Source: Craspedostauros australis (taxonomy: Eukaryota > Bacillariophyta > Bacillariophyceae > Mastogloiales > Achnanthaceae). From it: a stretch of DNA of 64,000 nucleotides. A program made the translations under genes and the position numbers. How positions within the stretch are numbered: position 1 is the first letter of the stretch; each line of letters begins with the position of its first letter. The DNA lies in assembly GCA_026770025.1 (NCBI GenBank), contig JAMXDE010000033.1, positions 62,001 to 126,000 of the forward strand, written 5' to 3'. The notes beneath the pieces were generated by a model. That model searched no databases. It saw only the letters and a list, made by a program, of their open reading frames with translations, and was not told where the DNA came from. This document shows positions 51,008-61,467 of this stretch, piece by piece.

Positions 51008-52534
51008 ATGGTTTCCTTCGGAAAAGCAGCTCTCGTGCTGTCCCTGATGGGCACAGTATCTCAGTTCGCTTCGGCTAGAGGTACGCAGAACACAAACCAA
51101 ACAGCTCTATGTCCTTCTGCATTGATACCTGCTCTGTTGTTGTTGTGTTGCTCTCGCTCGAGCAAATCAATTCGTCGATGACCTGATCGGTGCATATTGG
51201 TGCCATTCCAACGATCGAGCAGCAACTGCAGTGTCAGCAGAAACACCACCACCACCACCACCACCACCACCACCAAGCGTTCTTCATGCACAATGTGCTG
51301 TCCTGAAAGCCACACATATCCCAACGACACGTGCCCGTTTTTCTTACATTCACCCACACAAACACTCTCGCTCGTTCGCTCACTCTTGCTACTCTACATC
51401 ATTTCAGACTCAGAAGCAATGTTGCAAAAGTTGCGTGACCTCAAAGGATCCAACAATAATATTGAAGCCAAAAAATCGAAGACGGGGGCCACCCCACCCG
51501 ATGGTATGGAAACCGACACCGAATCCTGGAGGTTCAGCAGCCAAGCGTGGTACTATGACCAGCTTTCTCAAATCAATGGCCAGGTCGCCAGCCAGCTTGC
51601 GAGCTTCTCAGTCCTTCCTGTCGGGAATCGCGGCGCGACACCCACAAGGTTGCTCACCGCCATCGGTGGATCGAATGCCTGCGTCGAAGGCAATCCGGGA
51701 GTGGGACGCAACGGAGAGTATACCCAGTTGACCTGCGACATTCTGGACAAAGTTTTGGCCTTCTGGTCGTTGGATCCTGCTGCCGACCAGGCCCAGTTGC
51801 GCAAACTTGAAATCCGAGCAGTAAAGGGACAAGTTTACCAGAACACTGCGTTGCTCAAGGCCATCCTTGGAGTTTCACCGGCCGTCAATGACGAGGCTAT
51901 CGCGACTGTGCAAGGGGCGATTACGAACTTCCTACCGGGAAACTTCTCCAATCCTCTTCTTTCCTCAATAGAAGGCTGCTTCGGGCAATTGGCAACTGAT
52001 GGGACGATTGGAGAAGAGTCTGCGAACTTTGATGGGAGTACTGTATTCCAGCGAGGGCCTGTCCCTTCTATCCTTATCGGAGATGGATTGTTCGACTATT
52101 TGCAGTACATTGACAGGATCGATAGATTCAATCTCGAGGTGGTGATCGCCAATCGTGCTGGAATCTTTGTGGCCAGTGTGCTGGATCCAGTTCCAGTTCC
52201 AACTTCGGCTGAACTGGCTACACGAACGCCACTGGTCAATCATCTGATCAGCAGCGAGTTGGCCACGATCAGCAACTTGTTGGAAGGCTACTTGTTCGCC
52301 CACAACAAGGGCACGGTATTCCAGGGCAGCCCCTGCGAATACCTCGAACGCCAACGCACTGTGCCACCCCCAGGCAAAACCTGCGCCATCATTGCTGGGG
52401 CCAACTTGGCTGCATTGGACGGAGACGTCGTCAATGTGACGAGACTCGTCGAATACGCCAAAGCCAACCTGTTCAAGATCCTTAGCGCCGATGCATCTAT
52501 CTGCCCAACCCCGCCCGGCTGCTTCGATGGTTGA
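51008..52534 (+). CDS. secreted protein of unknown family, 399 aa, two exons
   Basis: Exon 1 (51008-51080) encodes exactly a signal peptide, MVSFGKAALVLSLMGTVSQF with cleavage near ASA|R. A 327-nt intron (GTACGC...TTTCAG, containing a CCA/CAC run) separates it from exon 2 (51408-52534). The mature protein is a single soluble domain of about 375 residues with few cysteines (in SNACVEG, LTCDILD, EGCFGQL, SPCEYLE, KTCAII and at the C-terminus CPTPPGCFDG), fitting a disulfide-stabilised extracellular fold. It is rich in helix-like Ala/Leu segments. I do not recognise the family. A signal-peptide exon split from the body by an intron is common in secreted eukaryotic proteins. An AATAAA lies about 90 nt after the stop. 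Confidence 0.8.
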
Positions 52535-52883
52535 TCGTACCCATTTGATGCCCACGGTGGCAATTCAGAAAGTAGGCGCCATTATTCGCGAGATACGGAA
52601 GTATAATATGATATTCTAAGATACAATAAATTAATCTCTCCGCTGTCGCACAATACGGACATGTCGCAAAACGAAAAGGCAGACCAACACCATAATGGTG
52701 CTCATGGCGCACTCGAGAGGTCTTTCGCCTGCACCCATGACTTCCTCGTATCTGGTATTTTGGCTGATGGTTGGGAAGGGAGCAAGAGCAAAGGTTTCGC
52801 GTTGTGGATTGCTCCAGTTGTTTGTGTTCCGTGCTCTGCTCCTCCCCAACGATCTCGCATCACAAGCCGCCTATCTATGCATT
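52535..52883. other. convergent 3' flanks
   Basis: Short spacer between the plus-strand secreted-protein gene and the minus-strand GT10 copy; it contains a poly(A) signal for the former and no gene. Confidence 0.6.
52625..52630 (+). terminator. AATAAA polyadenylation signal
   Basis: Perfect AATAAA about 90 nt after the stop codon at 52532-52534. Confidence 0.5.
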
Positions 52884-54139
52884 CTACTCTTCTATCTCCA
52901 TCATCTGACGAATCTTGCGCTTCAACGATCCATCCCCAATGCCATCGCATATCGAGAAGTACTTGTTCAAAGACCTTTGCGCATCGACGAAGATCGGAGC
53001 GGTGTTGTACTCGTTGTACAGCGTGTCGTTGGCCTCCATGCGGCGGATCAAATCCAATGCTGCGTCCGGATTTCCGGGGTCGTAGTAGATGAATGATTTG
53101 GGATTGAAGATGTTGTGAATGGTCTTGGATCCGGTATAGATGGGGAGGCAGCCGCTCATGAATCCGTAGAGGAGCTTTTCCGTGACGTATCCCACATGAC
53201 CGACGACGTTTTCCATCACCATGCAGTACTTGTACTTGCCCATGTTGCGCGTGTTGTCCGTGAACCTTTGTCTACCGCCGAGCCACGTGTCGAGGAACAG
53301 GCTGTTGTTGCGAAGTGGCGTCTCCGGTCGCAGACTCCGTGGTAGATATCCAGGAACTCGGACAGCCGCCTGGCGGCCTCGTCGCGGAACTCCACACAGT
53401 TGGTGTTTTTGTACAAGACACCGTTGATCTCTCGCGTCGAGGTCCTGCGCGCAGTCGTCTCCGGATGCCGAATGAAGTCCGTCAATGGATCACTGGAATT
53501 GTACAGCAACGTGGCCATCTGAATCACCTGGTAGGAGTTGTCGCGCAAATGATGCGGCACGTAGCCAATCTGGTACATGCGGTTGCCGATCTGCTGCGGC
53601 GTGAATTTGTTCCACAGATCGCCGCGTGACTCGCCGTTTTGGAAGAGGATCTTACCGGCGCGCTGGTTCTCGGGCTGCCGCAGGTTGCCGTCACCCCACA
53701 GCATGCTGCCTTTGTGGGGCAGATCGTGATGGAGACTGGCCACCACGATGTCCTGAGGACGCACCTTGGTCCTCTCACGCCACTCACCGCCGAACTTGAA
53801 CTCTGGGAACAGGCACTGCGCGAGGCCGCCGAGGTAGGGTGCGGCAATGAGGACCTTGCCTGGTTTCATCAGCATCTTGGGACTGTGGCCTGCATCGATG
53901 TCATCACCGGTACGCGGTGCATCGAACGTGCGATCCTCTTTCGTAGTCGTGTTCGCCGAGAGCACCATCGCGGTACGGATATTGCTCAAGACAAGGCTGG
54001 TGGAAGCAAAGGCAAGGAAGAATGCGAGCTTGGGAAAGCTGCATCTCGACGTTCTGACTTTACGCATCAGCGATGTTGTCGTCGTCGTCGTCGTCGTTTT
54101 CGGTCCGACAGACGACGCCGATCGCGCTGTGGCCATCAT
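52884..54139 (-). pseudogene. GT10 (alpha-1,3-fucosyltransferase-like) gene copy with a frameshift
   Basis: Tandem paralogue of the gene at 54865-56181, in the same orientation. The first part (54139 to about 53330) encodes a basic N-terminus, a membrane anchor (LAFFLAFASTSLVLSN) and the N-terminal half of the enzyme up to FLDIYHGVC. There the frame changes: the other frame continues ETPLRNNSLFLDTWLGGRQ and the diagnostic GT10 segment YCMVMENVVGHVGYVTEKLL through to MMEIEE. The shift lies near 53321-53333 and no GT-AG intron there restores the frame. Either this copy is broken or the assembly has a 1-base error. Everything else is well conserved, so any inactivation is recent. If intact it would be a Golgi type II glycosyltransferase. 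Confidence 0.7.
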
Positions 54140-54864
54140 CGCCAAGCTGATTTGCTCTCCTTGCGTTTCGCTGTGTTTCTACTATGATGATGCGTACTGG
54201 TAGGATGAGGAGCCATTCACATGTTGCAGCATGTCCGTGTGAGCCGCATCCGAAGTGAAATCGTAATCTATGTTCGTACAGTATAGCTCTCTATGGAAGT
54301 GGAGAGAGAGCAATGGTGTTTGTCCAGCATATCCGTACGACGACGAGTATGGAAGACTGCTTGTTGTGGGACGTCCTGGGTCGGAATCTGCCGTTCCATG
54401 TCATTGGAGTGGCTCGCCATGAAAAGTTGTTTTGTTTTCCTTGTTTTTGATGTGTTGTCCGTTGGCATCTACGGCAATCGGGAGGGACTTCGTCATACCA
54501 TGATCTAACCAAACACGAGTAGATTGATCATCAGGAGGTGTTTGCAGAAGTCTATATACTAACTCTCTCTCTCGAACGAACGAAAGAGAGGGTCCCTGAT
54601 CAAGTTGCGATACTACGAGCTACTCCAACCATTTAGCTCTGTGCATGGTATGCATCAGGCATGTTGTCTCTCAATTCGCGATCGCATCGCGGAGCCGACC
54701 ATTCTTTTCGAATTCCTCTACAGCAGCTTTGAACCAGTTGAGTCCACAACCTCCCTATCCGTACTATGCTCGTGGCATCAGAATGACCAAAACATGCGGT
54801 CGTTTGTGCGTCAACGGCAACGCCCAGAAGCAAACCAAATGACGCCAGCATGTCTGCGAGATCA
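54140..54864. other. spacer between tandem GT10 genes
   Basis: Promoter region of the downstream copy and 3' flank of the upstream copy. No gene is supported. A CTCTCTCTC...GAGAGAG inverted stretch lies near 54563-54592. Confidence 0.5.
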
Positions 54865-56181
54865 TCATTCCTCTATTTCCATCATCTGACGGATCCTGCG
54901 CTTCAACGAGCCGTCTCCTATGTCGTCGCAAATGGAGAAGTACTCATTGACGGATCTCTGCGGATCTGCAAAGATCGGAGCGTTGTTATATTCGTCGTAC
55001 AGCGTGTCGTTGGCCTCCATGCGACGCATCAGATCCAGGGCTTCATCGGGCCTGGCGAGATCGTAATAGATGAACGCCTTGGGATTGAAGACATCGAGGA
55101 TGGTTCTAGAACCAGCGTATATTGGCAAGCAGCCGCTCATCAATCCATACAGCAGCTTTTCCGTGACGTACCCCACGTTGCCAACGACGTTCTCCATCAC
55201 TATGCAGTACTTGTACTTGCCCATATTGCGCGCGTTGTCCGCAAAGGCCTTCCTTCCGCCAAGTACCGTGTCTGGCAACAAGCTGTTTGGGCGCATCCCT
55301 TTCTCCGGCTTGCATATACCGTGATAAATGTCGAGGAACTCGGACATTCGTCTGGCGGCTTCATTTCGGAAGCCGACGCAGTTGCTGTTCTTGTACAGAA
55401 CCCCGTTGATCTCCCGTGTTGAGTTCTTCCGCGGCATCGCGGTGGGGTTGCGGATGAACTCAGCGAAAGGCGAGCCCATGATTTCCACGACGAACGTCAT
55501 GTGCATGACCTGGTAGGAATTGTCGCGCCGATTGTGTGAGATGGGCCCGAGCTGGTACAACCGTCTGTCGATCTGCGCAGGTGTGAAGACGGTCCACATA
55601 TCACCGGTGGACTCTCCATTCATGAAAATGACCTTGCCCACACGCTGGCTTTCGTTTTTTAGCATGACGTTGTCGCCCCATGTCTGGCGTGCGTGTTGTG
55701 GCGCTCGGTAGCTCAACGGTGCGAAGATAACATCGTTGGGCGTGAGCTCGATGCTCGGGTCCCAATCGCCGCTGAACTCGAATTCCGGGAACATGCATTT
55801 GACAAGGCCATCGATCCATGGCTGGGCGGTGAAGACCCGTCCCGGTTCCATCAGCAGCCTCGGAGGACGCTGTGCGCTGCTTTGGCTTGTTTCGTTCACT
55901 TTGCTGTCGCCTGCATTCGGCGCGTGGAAAATAGAGTCATCCATATTCATGAAGACCATGGTGCTGCTCTTCAGGTTGCCAAAGATGACATTGGCAACAA
56001 CGACGAAGAAGAAGATTCCGCCTCTGATGAGATTGTTTTTGGAGCTGTGGACTTTCGCTGCCACATTCGTCGGCTTTGATCGGTTGCGTCTGGCATTACG
56101 TTTGCTTTTGGCAGCATGCTTGTGGTGGACTTGCGCGTCATCTGCCGAGGCATCTGAGGATGCTGACTGCGGTGCTCCCAT
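54865..56181 (-). CDS. GT10 family glycosyltransferase (alpha-1,3-fucosyltransferase-like), 438 aa
   Basis: The first ATG of the frame is at 56181. A basic, Lys/Arg-rich cytosolic tail of about 52 residues precedes one membrane anchor (residues 53-70, RGGIFFFVVVANVIFGNL), the type II layout of Golgi transferases. A short Asp/Ser stem follows, then the catalytic region. Near residues 320-345 the sequence KYKYCIVMENVV, GYVTEKLL and SGCLPIYAGS matches the donor-binding signature of the family, which classically reads FENS...DYVTEKL...VPVV.G; the Ser after Asn is Val here. FNPKAFIYY follows. It should transfer fucose from GDP-fucose to glycans; the acceptor is unknown. It is intact and is the upstream member of a tandem pair. 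Confidence 0.88.
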   Translation of the reverse strand: MGAPQSASSDASADDAQVHHKHAAKSKRNARRNRSKPTNVAAKVHSSKNNLIRGGIFFFVVVANVIFGNLKSSTMVFMNMDDSIFHAPNAGDSKVNETSQSSAQRPPRLLMEPGRVFTAQPWIDGLVKCMFPEFEFSGDWDPSIELTPNDVIFAPLSYRAPQHARQTWGDNVMLKNESQRVGKVIFMNGESTGDMWTVFTPAQIDRRLYQLGPISHNRRDNSYQVMHMTFVVEIMGSPFAEFIRNPTAMPRKNSTREINGVLYKNSNCVGFRNEAARRMSEFLDIYHGICKPEKGMRPNSLLPDTVLGGRKAFADNARNMGKYKYCIVMENVVGNVGYVTEKLLYGLMSGCLPIYAGSRTILDVFNPKAFIYYDLARPDEALDLMRRMEANDTLYDEYNNAPIFADPQRSVNEYFSICDDIGDGSLKRRIRQMMEIEE

Positions 56182-56818
56182 GATCGTCAAGTTGTATTGC
56201 TCTGGGATGGCGTCTTCTCTCTGGATTGCTGAACTCTGTTATTGGTCTAAAAGCAATCGGATACCACACCACCAATTGAGCCGCTCACATGATCCAGTGG
56301 GAAAGTACGATCAATGGAACTATGGCAATCGTTCAAGTTGGAATGTGCGGTGCAGACTCTTGAGGGTATGGGAGGAGAGAGCACCTCTTGTGCCATTGTG
56401 CGTCTGTCATTGTTCATCCGTTGTCGGAGGTCGCAGTGTTTGTGGCAACGCCGCGAAGTTTTCGCTTGCACCTCCCGCTCCGCCAAACCGATGAGCTTCG
56501 GCGTGTACATGACGTCATATTAGGGCTTTTGAAGTCTATCTAGTTTTGTTTGAATATCTACGTTTCCCACATCCTCGGCGAATGAAGCAGTGACAGAAAC
56601 ACGACTCGATCTTTGCGCGTGAGGGTGGTTGCGATCCCTCATCACATTCGCCGCATTCGCCCAGACCCACACACATTCACATTCACATTCACATTCACAT
56701 TCAGAACAACCACAAGACCCAACAAACCGCCGCTGAACGTCAAACAGCAAGTGCCAAGTATCGACATGCACAGCCCGACACATCATCTTCCTCAAAGAAG
56801 CCATTGCTGAGACAACAG
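56182..56818. other. divergent promoter region between GT10 and ankyrin genes
   Basis: Divergent genes share this 637-bp stretch. An (ACATTC)5 hexanucleotide repeat at 56673-56702 lies in the probable leader of the ankyrin gene. Confidence 0.55.
56673..56702. repeat. (ACATTC)5 minisatellite-like repeat
   Basis: Five perfect hexanucleotide units about 120 bp before the ATG at 56819. Confidence 0.9.
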
Positions 56819-58486
56819 ATGGCATCGCAACACAACTCCGCCCGACGTCGCTATCCAAGAGCTGCGGCGCATCAAGGCGGACATCTCCGACCGACCGTCT
56901 ACCGCCTCGCGCAGCAACGCAAATACGCTGCGATGATGGAGCGCGCGACCAAAGAACCGAAGAACGTCGGTTGGAGCGACGACAACGGCATGACGGCGCT
57001 GCACGTGCTGTGCAGATTCCGAATGCCCGTGGATCCGCCGCCCATGTGGTTGCTGCATCACGACGGCGTGGTCGATGTGAGCACCTTGTGCCCGCTGCTG
57101 CAGGCTGTCTACTGCATCCTCGACATCGACCCAAACCTGATGACGAGGATGGATTGCATGGGATACACTGCGTTGCACTATGCATGTGGCGACCGCAGAT
57201 TTTGCAATTGCGGGGACGGGAACAAGACCACGCTTGTTTTGCTGCTTCTGAAGGTATGCGCTGACCGTCTGGATGCGCAATCGCAACAACAACTCATGCG
57301 CCATCAAATCAAAAAGAATTGTTCGTTCTACACAGCATTCCACATGTCCTGTTCTCGCAATGATTCTTTTGAGGTGCTCCAAGCCTTCTTGAGGATCGAT
57401 CCCATGGTTGTCCATTTCTCGACCAATGATAAGAAGCATTATCCCACTCGCGGTTTCTTTCACTCGCGGCACACTGCGCACCCGCACGTGTATCCGCACG
57501 ACGGCGGGAAGAACGGACCTGATCAGATGGTAGGCGCTTGCGCCAACGATGTAGCCGCGAGCACAAGGATGCATCGCATGGCAACAGTCGTGAGCGCCGG
57601 GACTTGCCATGACAAAGACGTGACGAATGCCACCTCCACCCTTCCCGTCAAATCTCTCTGGCTCGCCGCCAGTGCCATTGAGAACGAACTCTATCACGCC
57701 ATCAAAGGGGTAACACCTGATGGTTCTGAACGAAGCGTCCGCATGCAGGCCGAGAATGAAGGGGCCTCACAAGTCGTAAGGAAGAAGCAGTATGCCACTC
57801 TGGATCGCACACACTACTACAAGCTCAGCACATTCCGAAAGATGCGTCTCCTATTCCACGCGCTTTACTGGGGCAGTGTCGATCGCTTTGATCCAAGCCT
57901 GCGCAACGACTGCATCGGGCTTGACGTTTCGGAACCACCCTTCACAGAGCCGCAACATGCCGACGGGGACAAGCTGCACTTTCCCATTCTCTATGTCGCT
58001 TGCAGGGTGCACTTGCCACCACACTTCATATCCGAACTGGTGGATCAGATCGAAAACAGCCACAAGAAAGAGGCATTCTTTGCGGGGACCGATCTCACGA
58101 ATGGATGCAACGTGTTGCACCAACTCATGTATTTCACCATCTGCGGAGCGACATTTGTCCACTCCGAGTTGCTTGTAAACGCCGTGCTAACCCACTTCCC
58201 TCGCGCGGCCTCCGTTCCATTCCCGGACAGGTGTCATGGCGCACTGTACCCTCTCCACGTCGCTCTTCATGACTTCAAGTGGAGATGGCGTGATACCAAC
58301 TTGCATTTGATAATCTCTGCGTTTCCAGAGGCCCTGCAAATCGAGGATCCCAGATCTGGCCTGCTTCCATTTCAAACTGCAGCCGCGGGCATAAATACCC
58401 CCTGGTGCCCGGGCGATCTGACGACAACGTTCTACCTGCTTCGGATGAAGCCAGATGTCCTTCGTATGTACGAGCACATGGGGTAA
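56819..58486 (+). CDS. ankyrin-repeat-like protein of diatom type, 555 aa
   Basis: The first ATG of the frame is at 56819 (AACAG|ATGGCATCG). The N-terminus is basic. Ankyrin-type units are visible: WSDDNGMTALHVLCRF near residue 50, then MDCMGYTALHYACGDRRFCN near 115, then a weaker unit around FYTAFHMSCSRNDSFEVLQ, and further degenerate units toward the C-terminus (PILYVACRVHL, GCNVLHQLM, LYPLHVALHDFKWRW). Each is followed by a hydrophobic helix ending in a phrase such as LDIDPN or RIDPM, a spacing that I recall from a large family of diatom ankyrin proteins. No other domain or membrane segment is seen. Ankyrin repeats serve in protein binding; the partner is unknown. Confidence 0.8.
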   Translation: MASQHNSARRRYPRAAAHQGGHLRPTVYRLAQQRKYAAMMERATKEPKNVGWSDDNGMTALHVLCRFRMPVDPPPMWLLHHDGVVDVSTLCPLLQAVYCILDIDPNLMTRMDCMGYTALHYACGDRRFCNCGDGNKTTLVLLLLKVCADRLDAQSQQQLMRHQIKKNCSFYTAFHMSCSRNDSFEVLQAFLRIDPMVVHFSTNDKKHYPTRGFFHSRHTAHPHVYPHDGGKNGPDQMVGACANDVAASTRMHRMATVVSAGTCHDKDVTNATSTLPVKSLWLAASAIENELYHAIKGVTPDGSERSVRMQAENEGASQVVRKKQYATLDRTHYYKLSTFRKMRLLFHALYWGSVDRFDPSLRNDCIGLDVSEPPFTEPQHADGDKLHFPILYVACRVHLPPHFISELVDQIENSHKKEAFFAGTDLTNGCNVLHQLMYFTICGATFVHSELLVNAVLTHFPRAASVPFPDRCHGALYPLHVALHDFKWRWRDTNLHLIISAFPEALQIEDPRSGLLPFQTAAAGINTPWCPGDLTTTFYLLRMKPDVLRMYEHMG

Positions 58487-59543
58487 GCATGTGCAACAGT
58501 AGCGTACAATGTACGCTGTTGACGGCTGGCGGCAAGTCCGAAGAGCGCTACTCTCAATTGGCATGTACCACATTGTGTCGATCTTACTCTTTGAGTCATC
58601 GATTGCAGTATGAATATTATATGATCCGAACGTATTATGCGTACGAGTATCACAGAGCACAACAAGCAAAGGAGATTTTCTACTCGTGCAGCCTGCCATA
58701 CAGGCTTGAGGATCGCACCTCAATCGCAATAGTAGCCAAGAGAAGTGACACCAACACGCCCGATTGCCTTACCGAGCTCGTACTAGCGAGTATTACATGT
58801 GCGACTATTGTAGTAGAACATACGCATGATACCAATGGGGGTGCGCATAGTACCAGTAGATACCTCTTTACTCATATCCGGACATTCATCGCCCACGAAG
58901 CAAGTGAGCAAACGTCAGAGAGTCCCAACCAACCCATCGCCCCAAATAGCTACGTCTACTGGTACCTACGGACTGCCTCTACCATACAACCTCCTCCCTT
59001 CGAGCCACAAATCGTCACCATCCCCAGAGCGTTCGTGATTGGATACTCGCGTTGCGCGACACGGAAGCATAATGAAAAACGTCGGAGACGTTCCGAGAAC
59101 AGTCAAGAACTTTTTCGTGTGATGCCGATGGCTTCGTCCATGTGCGTGGGCACCCCTCGATGAATACGCACGTATGTAATCTGTGATCTGATGAACAACA
59201 AGGAATGAAAATGAAGTTATACCCCGGATACCGCACCATGGCCCTTCCCTTTGCGGTCACCACCACTTCAAAGATGTTTGGGAGAGACGTCATCCGTTTT
59301 GAACTTCTTCATGTCGCCAACCGACATGGATGTTTCCCACGTGCTCCACGCTCTGCCAGAGTTGCTCGGGCAATCTCCGCACCAGCTACTTGTACTCGTA
59401 CGTCGCTCGTGTGTCGCTCGCGCGTTGCGAAACATGAGGGATCCATCGGCGTTCCTCATCAACAGTCCACCACATCCTCATAAAATCGCAATCGCAATCC
59501 AAGGCATCGCTACCACCATCACCAACCACAACAACATTCTAAC
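58487..59543. other. 1-kb intergenic stretch
   Basis: No supported gene. One plus-strand frame is open for 250 codons across 58405-59163 but overlaps the end of the ankyrin gene in another frame and has no protein-like features. The last 70 bp are the CA-rich leader of the MAPEG gene. Confidence 0.5.
59479..59485 (+). promoter_or_regulatory. CATAAAA TATA-like element
   Basis: CCTCATAAAATCGC, 65 nt before the ATG at 59544. Confidence 0.4.
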
Positions 59544-59987
59544 ATGAGCGCTGATCCAACCCGTTCCCAACTGGCCGCCCTGATGACATGCGGCGGAGTG
59601 GCATTGCTGCACGTGGCCTACATCATCGTGCACCGCAGCTCCTCCATGGCGATGGGAAAGGCCACCCCAACCTCCTTCGGACCAAGCCGCAGCGAGCCAC
59701 CCACTTCGCTCTACGGCAGGATCTGCGCATCGCATTCCAACTGCATGGAGAATCTGCCATTGTTCGCCATCGTCGTGTGCGTCCACGCATTGCTGACGGT
59801 CATGGACACGACATCACCGGCACCAATCGATGCATCGGCGTGGCGATATGTCTATTTCCGAATCGGCCAATCCGCGATGTTCTGCGCCGGGTACTCCGAT
59901 GGCGTCGTCACGGCTCGGTTCATGTGCTTCTTGGTGCAGATAGGATGCTTGCTGTTGATGGCGAACAGCATCATCGCTGTTCTTTGA
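59544..59987 (+). CDS. MAPEG family membrane protein (microsomal glutathione transferase-like), 147 aa
   Basis: The length (147 aa) is that of the family. Hydrophobic segments lie near residues 11-31, 72-92 and 112-145, with a polar loop after the first containing the family hallmark: GRICASHSNCMENLPLF, matching R-x-x-x-H-x-N-x-x-E-N-x-P-x-F. MAPEG proteins are trimeric membrane enzymes of the endoplasmic reticulum that conjugate glutathione to lipids and hydrophobic electrophiles or reduce lipid peroxides. The Arg, Asn, Glu and Asn of the hallmark are present. It is intronless, with a clean CA-rich leader and a CATAAAA element 65 nt upstream. A soluble glutathione transferase is encoded 2.2 kb downstream; shared regulation is not shown. 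Confidence 0.9.
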   Translation: MSADPTRSQLAALMTCGGVALLHVAYIIVHRSSSMAMGKATPTSFGPSRSEPPTSLYGRICASHSNCMENLPLFAIVVCVHALLTVMDTTSPAPIDASAWRYVYFRIGQSAMFCAGYSDGVVTARFMCFLVQIGCLLLMANSIIAVL

Positions 59988-60399
59988 TGAGCAGAATACC
60001 TACTCGCAAGTATTCTCTCAAGAGAGAGGGGGAGGAATGGATGGAGCGCAAGACCGCAGCAGCTGTATTCGCAGCCGCAACAATGGCGGCAGCAGCGGCG
60101 GCCACGACGAAGGGTGGCACCAAACTGAGAGGACGTTATGATTCGTGAAATCCATCGTGAACCAGCAGCAGGACATGGGTTGGCAGGCGAAACGAGTGAC
60201 GGAACAACGCAAGCTAACTGCAAGATGAGACTCATGCCGAGGATTGTGCTGTTGTCAATGCAGATGCTAATGATAGACATAACGTAACAGTTAAACATAA
60301 CATCGCAATGAAGCTCACAATTTCACAGAGTGCATTTGGACAAGGTACGATTCCGGCTGCGAGTACCAATAGGTACCACTGCCACTGCCGCCGCCGACG
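59988..60399. other. convergent 3' flanks
   Basis: Between the MAPEG gene (plus) and the F-box-like gene (minus). No gene seen; an open frame encoding an Ala run near 60055-60110 is an accident of GCAGCAGC-type sequence. Confidence 0.55.
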
Positions 60400-61467
60400 C
60401 TATTCGCTTTCATGTTCCACCGCTTCGTCTCGATCCACGTATTCCACCGAAGGATCTTGAGGGCCTTTCGCAATCAGAAACACGTACCAATCATCTTCTC
60501 CGTTGAAACGCCACACGGAGACAGAATACTCGTCCGGTTTCAGCCGCATGGGACAGTCTTCTTCTTCCATGTACCAGTCCGTCGAGCCACAGCTATGACC
60601 GACGGTATGCTCGATGCCAAATTGGATGGCGAGATAAACGTACGTATCCAAACAGGCTCCACAGTAGAATCTCCCTTTCACTGGATAGATGGCCGCAAGC
60701 TCCTGACCAGAGCAGCAACTGCGCGCCTCACATGGCTGCACCTTCCGCTTTTTCGCCAACGGAGGTGGTATGCGATCGGAGCTCGTCGTAGTTGCACCAG
60801 TTCGGGTTCCTTGGCAAGCATGTGCGCTTCTGTGTTTGCTCCCGCTATCGCCATCAGTATGATGATCACCATCGCTGTCACTGTCACTGTCACCGTCAGT
60901 CTCAATGAAGTACTCACGTATCGATTCTGGATAATCAAACGATTCAATGGCCTCGTCTCGCATCTGGTCATAATCCGCGAATCGATCTGTTCCCCAGAAA
61001 GCTCTCTGAAGTCGAGGCGCGAAGAAGGTCTCCTGATAGAATCCATGCAAAGAATTGTACGTCTCGGTGTGGCAGCTCGATTCTATGCGAAAATCACCGG
61101 ACCGGATGCTGCGATGCAACTTCTTGTACAGCATCTCTGTTTCTGCGCGCACGTCATCGGCTTGGTTGCCTTCATAAATCAGGAGAATCTCTCGATCTTT
61201 CATGTAGTCGAGGAAGCGCTGGAAGTGCGAAGATGCCTTGCGTGGTGCGTTGTTCTCACCATCGTCGTCGTTGGTACCCGCACAAGACTGTTCGCGCAAT
61301 GCAGTACGCAGGGTGGTGTTGACTTTACGCAGGCATCCCACGCTGCTGTAGCTGAGATGCACCAGGATGACTTCGCGCAATCCCTCCATCTCCAGCAGCT
61401 GGCACAGCATCGTCCCGTTGCCGTCGTTGACGTCTGGGACTTCGTCTGGTGCTTTCGGAGTCTTCAT
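60400..61467 (-). CDS. F-box-like protein with C-terminal Cys cluster, 355 aa
   Basis: The ATG at 61467 starts a 355-residue frame with no intron. Residues 20-60 (MLCQLLEMEGLREVILVHLS, then VGCLRKVNTTLR) resemble an F-box helix pair: Leu-rich, with the LR-x-VN-x-x-LR ending often seen in diatom F-box proteins. The middle is charged and helical. A low-complexity DSDSDSDG stretch comes from a GTCACT repeat. A basic PPPLAKKRKVQP is a good nuclear localisation candidate. The C-terminal 120 residues hold a Cys cluster (CEARSCCSGQ ... FYCGACLDTY) that could bind zinc. F-box proteins recruit substrates to SCF ubiquitin ligases; that role here is inference. A long plus-strand frame opposite is a shadow. 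Confidence 0.65.
   Translation of the reverse strand: MKTPKAPDEVPDVNDGNGTMLCQLLEMEGLREVILVHLSYSSVGCLRKVNTTLRTALREQSCAGTNDDDGENNAPRKASSHFQRFLDYMKDREILLIYEGNQADDVRAETEMLYKKLHRSIRSGDFRIESSCHTETYNSLHGFYQETFFAPRLQRAFWGTDRFADYDQMRDEAIESFDYPESIREYFIETDGDSDSDSDGDHHTDGDSGSKHRSAHACQGTRTGATTTSSDRIPPPLAKKRKVQPCEARSCCSGQELAAIYPVKGRFYCGACLDTYVYLAIQFGIEHTVGHSCGSTDWYMEEEDCPMRLKPDEYSVSVWRFNGEDDWYVFLIAKGPQDPSVEYVDRDEAVEHESE

Noticed and set aside
53300-53345. a tiny intron explaining the GT10 frame change
   Set aside because: The only GT...CAG candidate, 34 nt, does not restore the correct phase.
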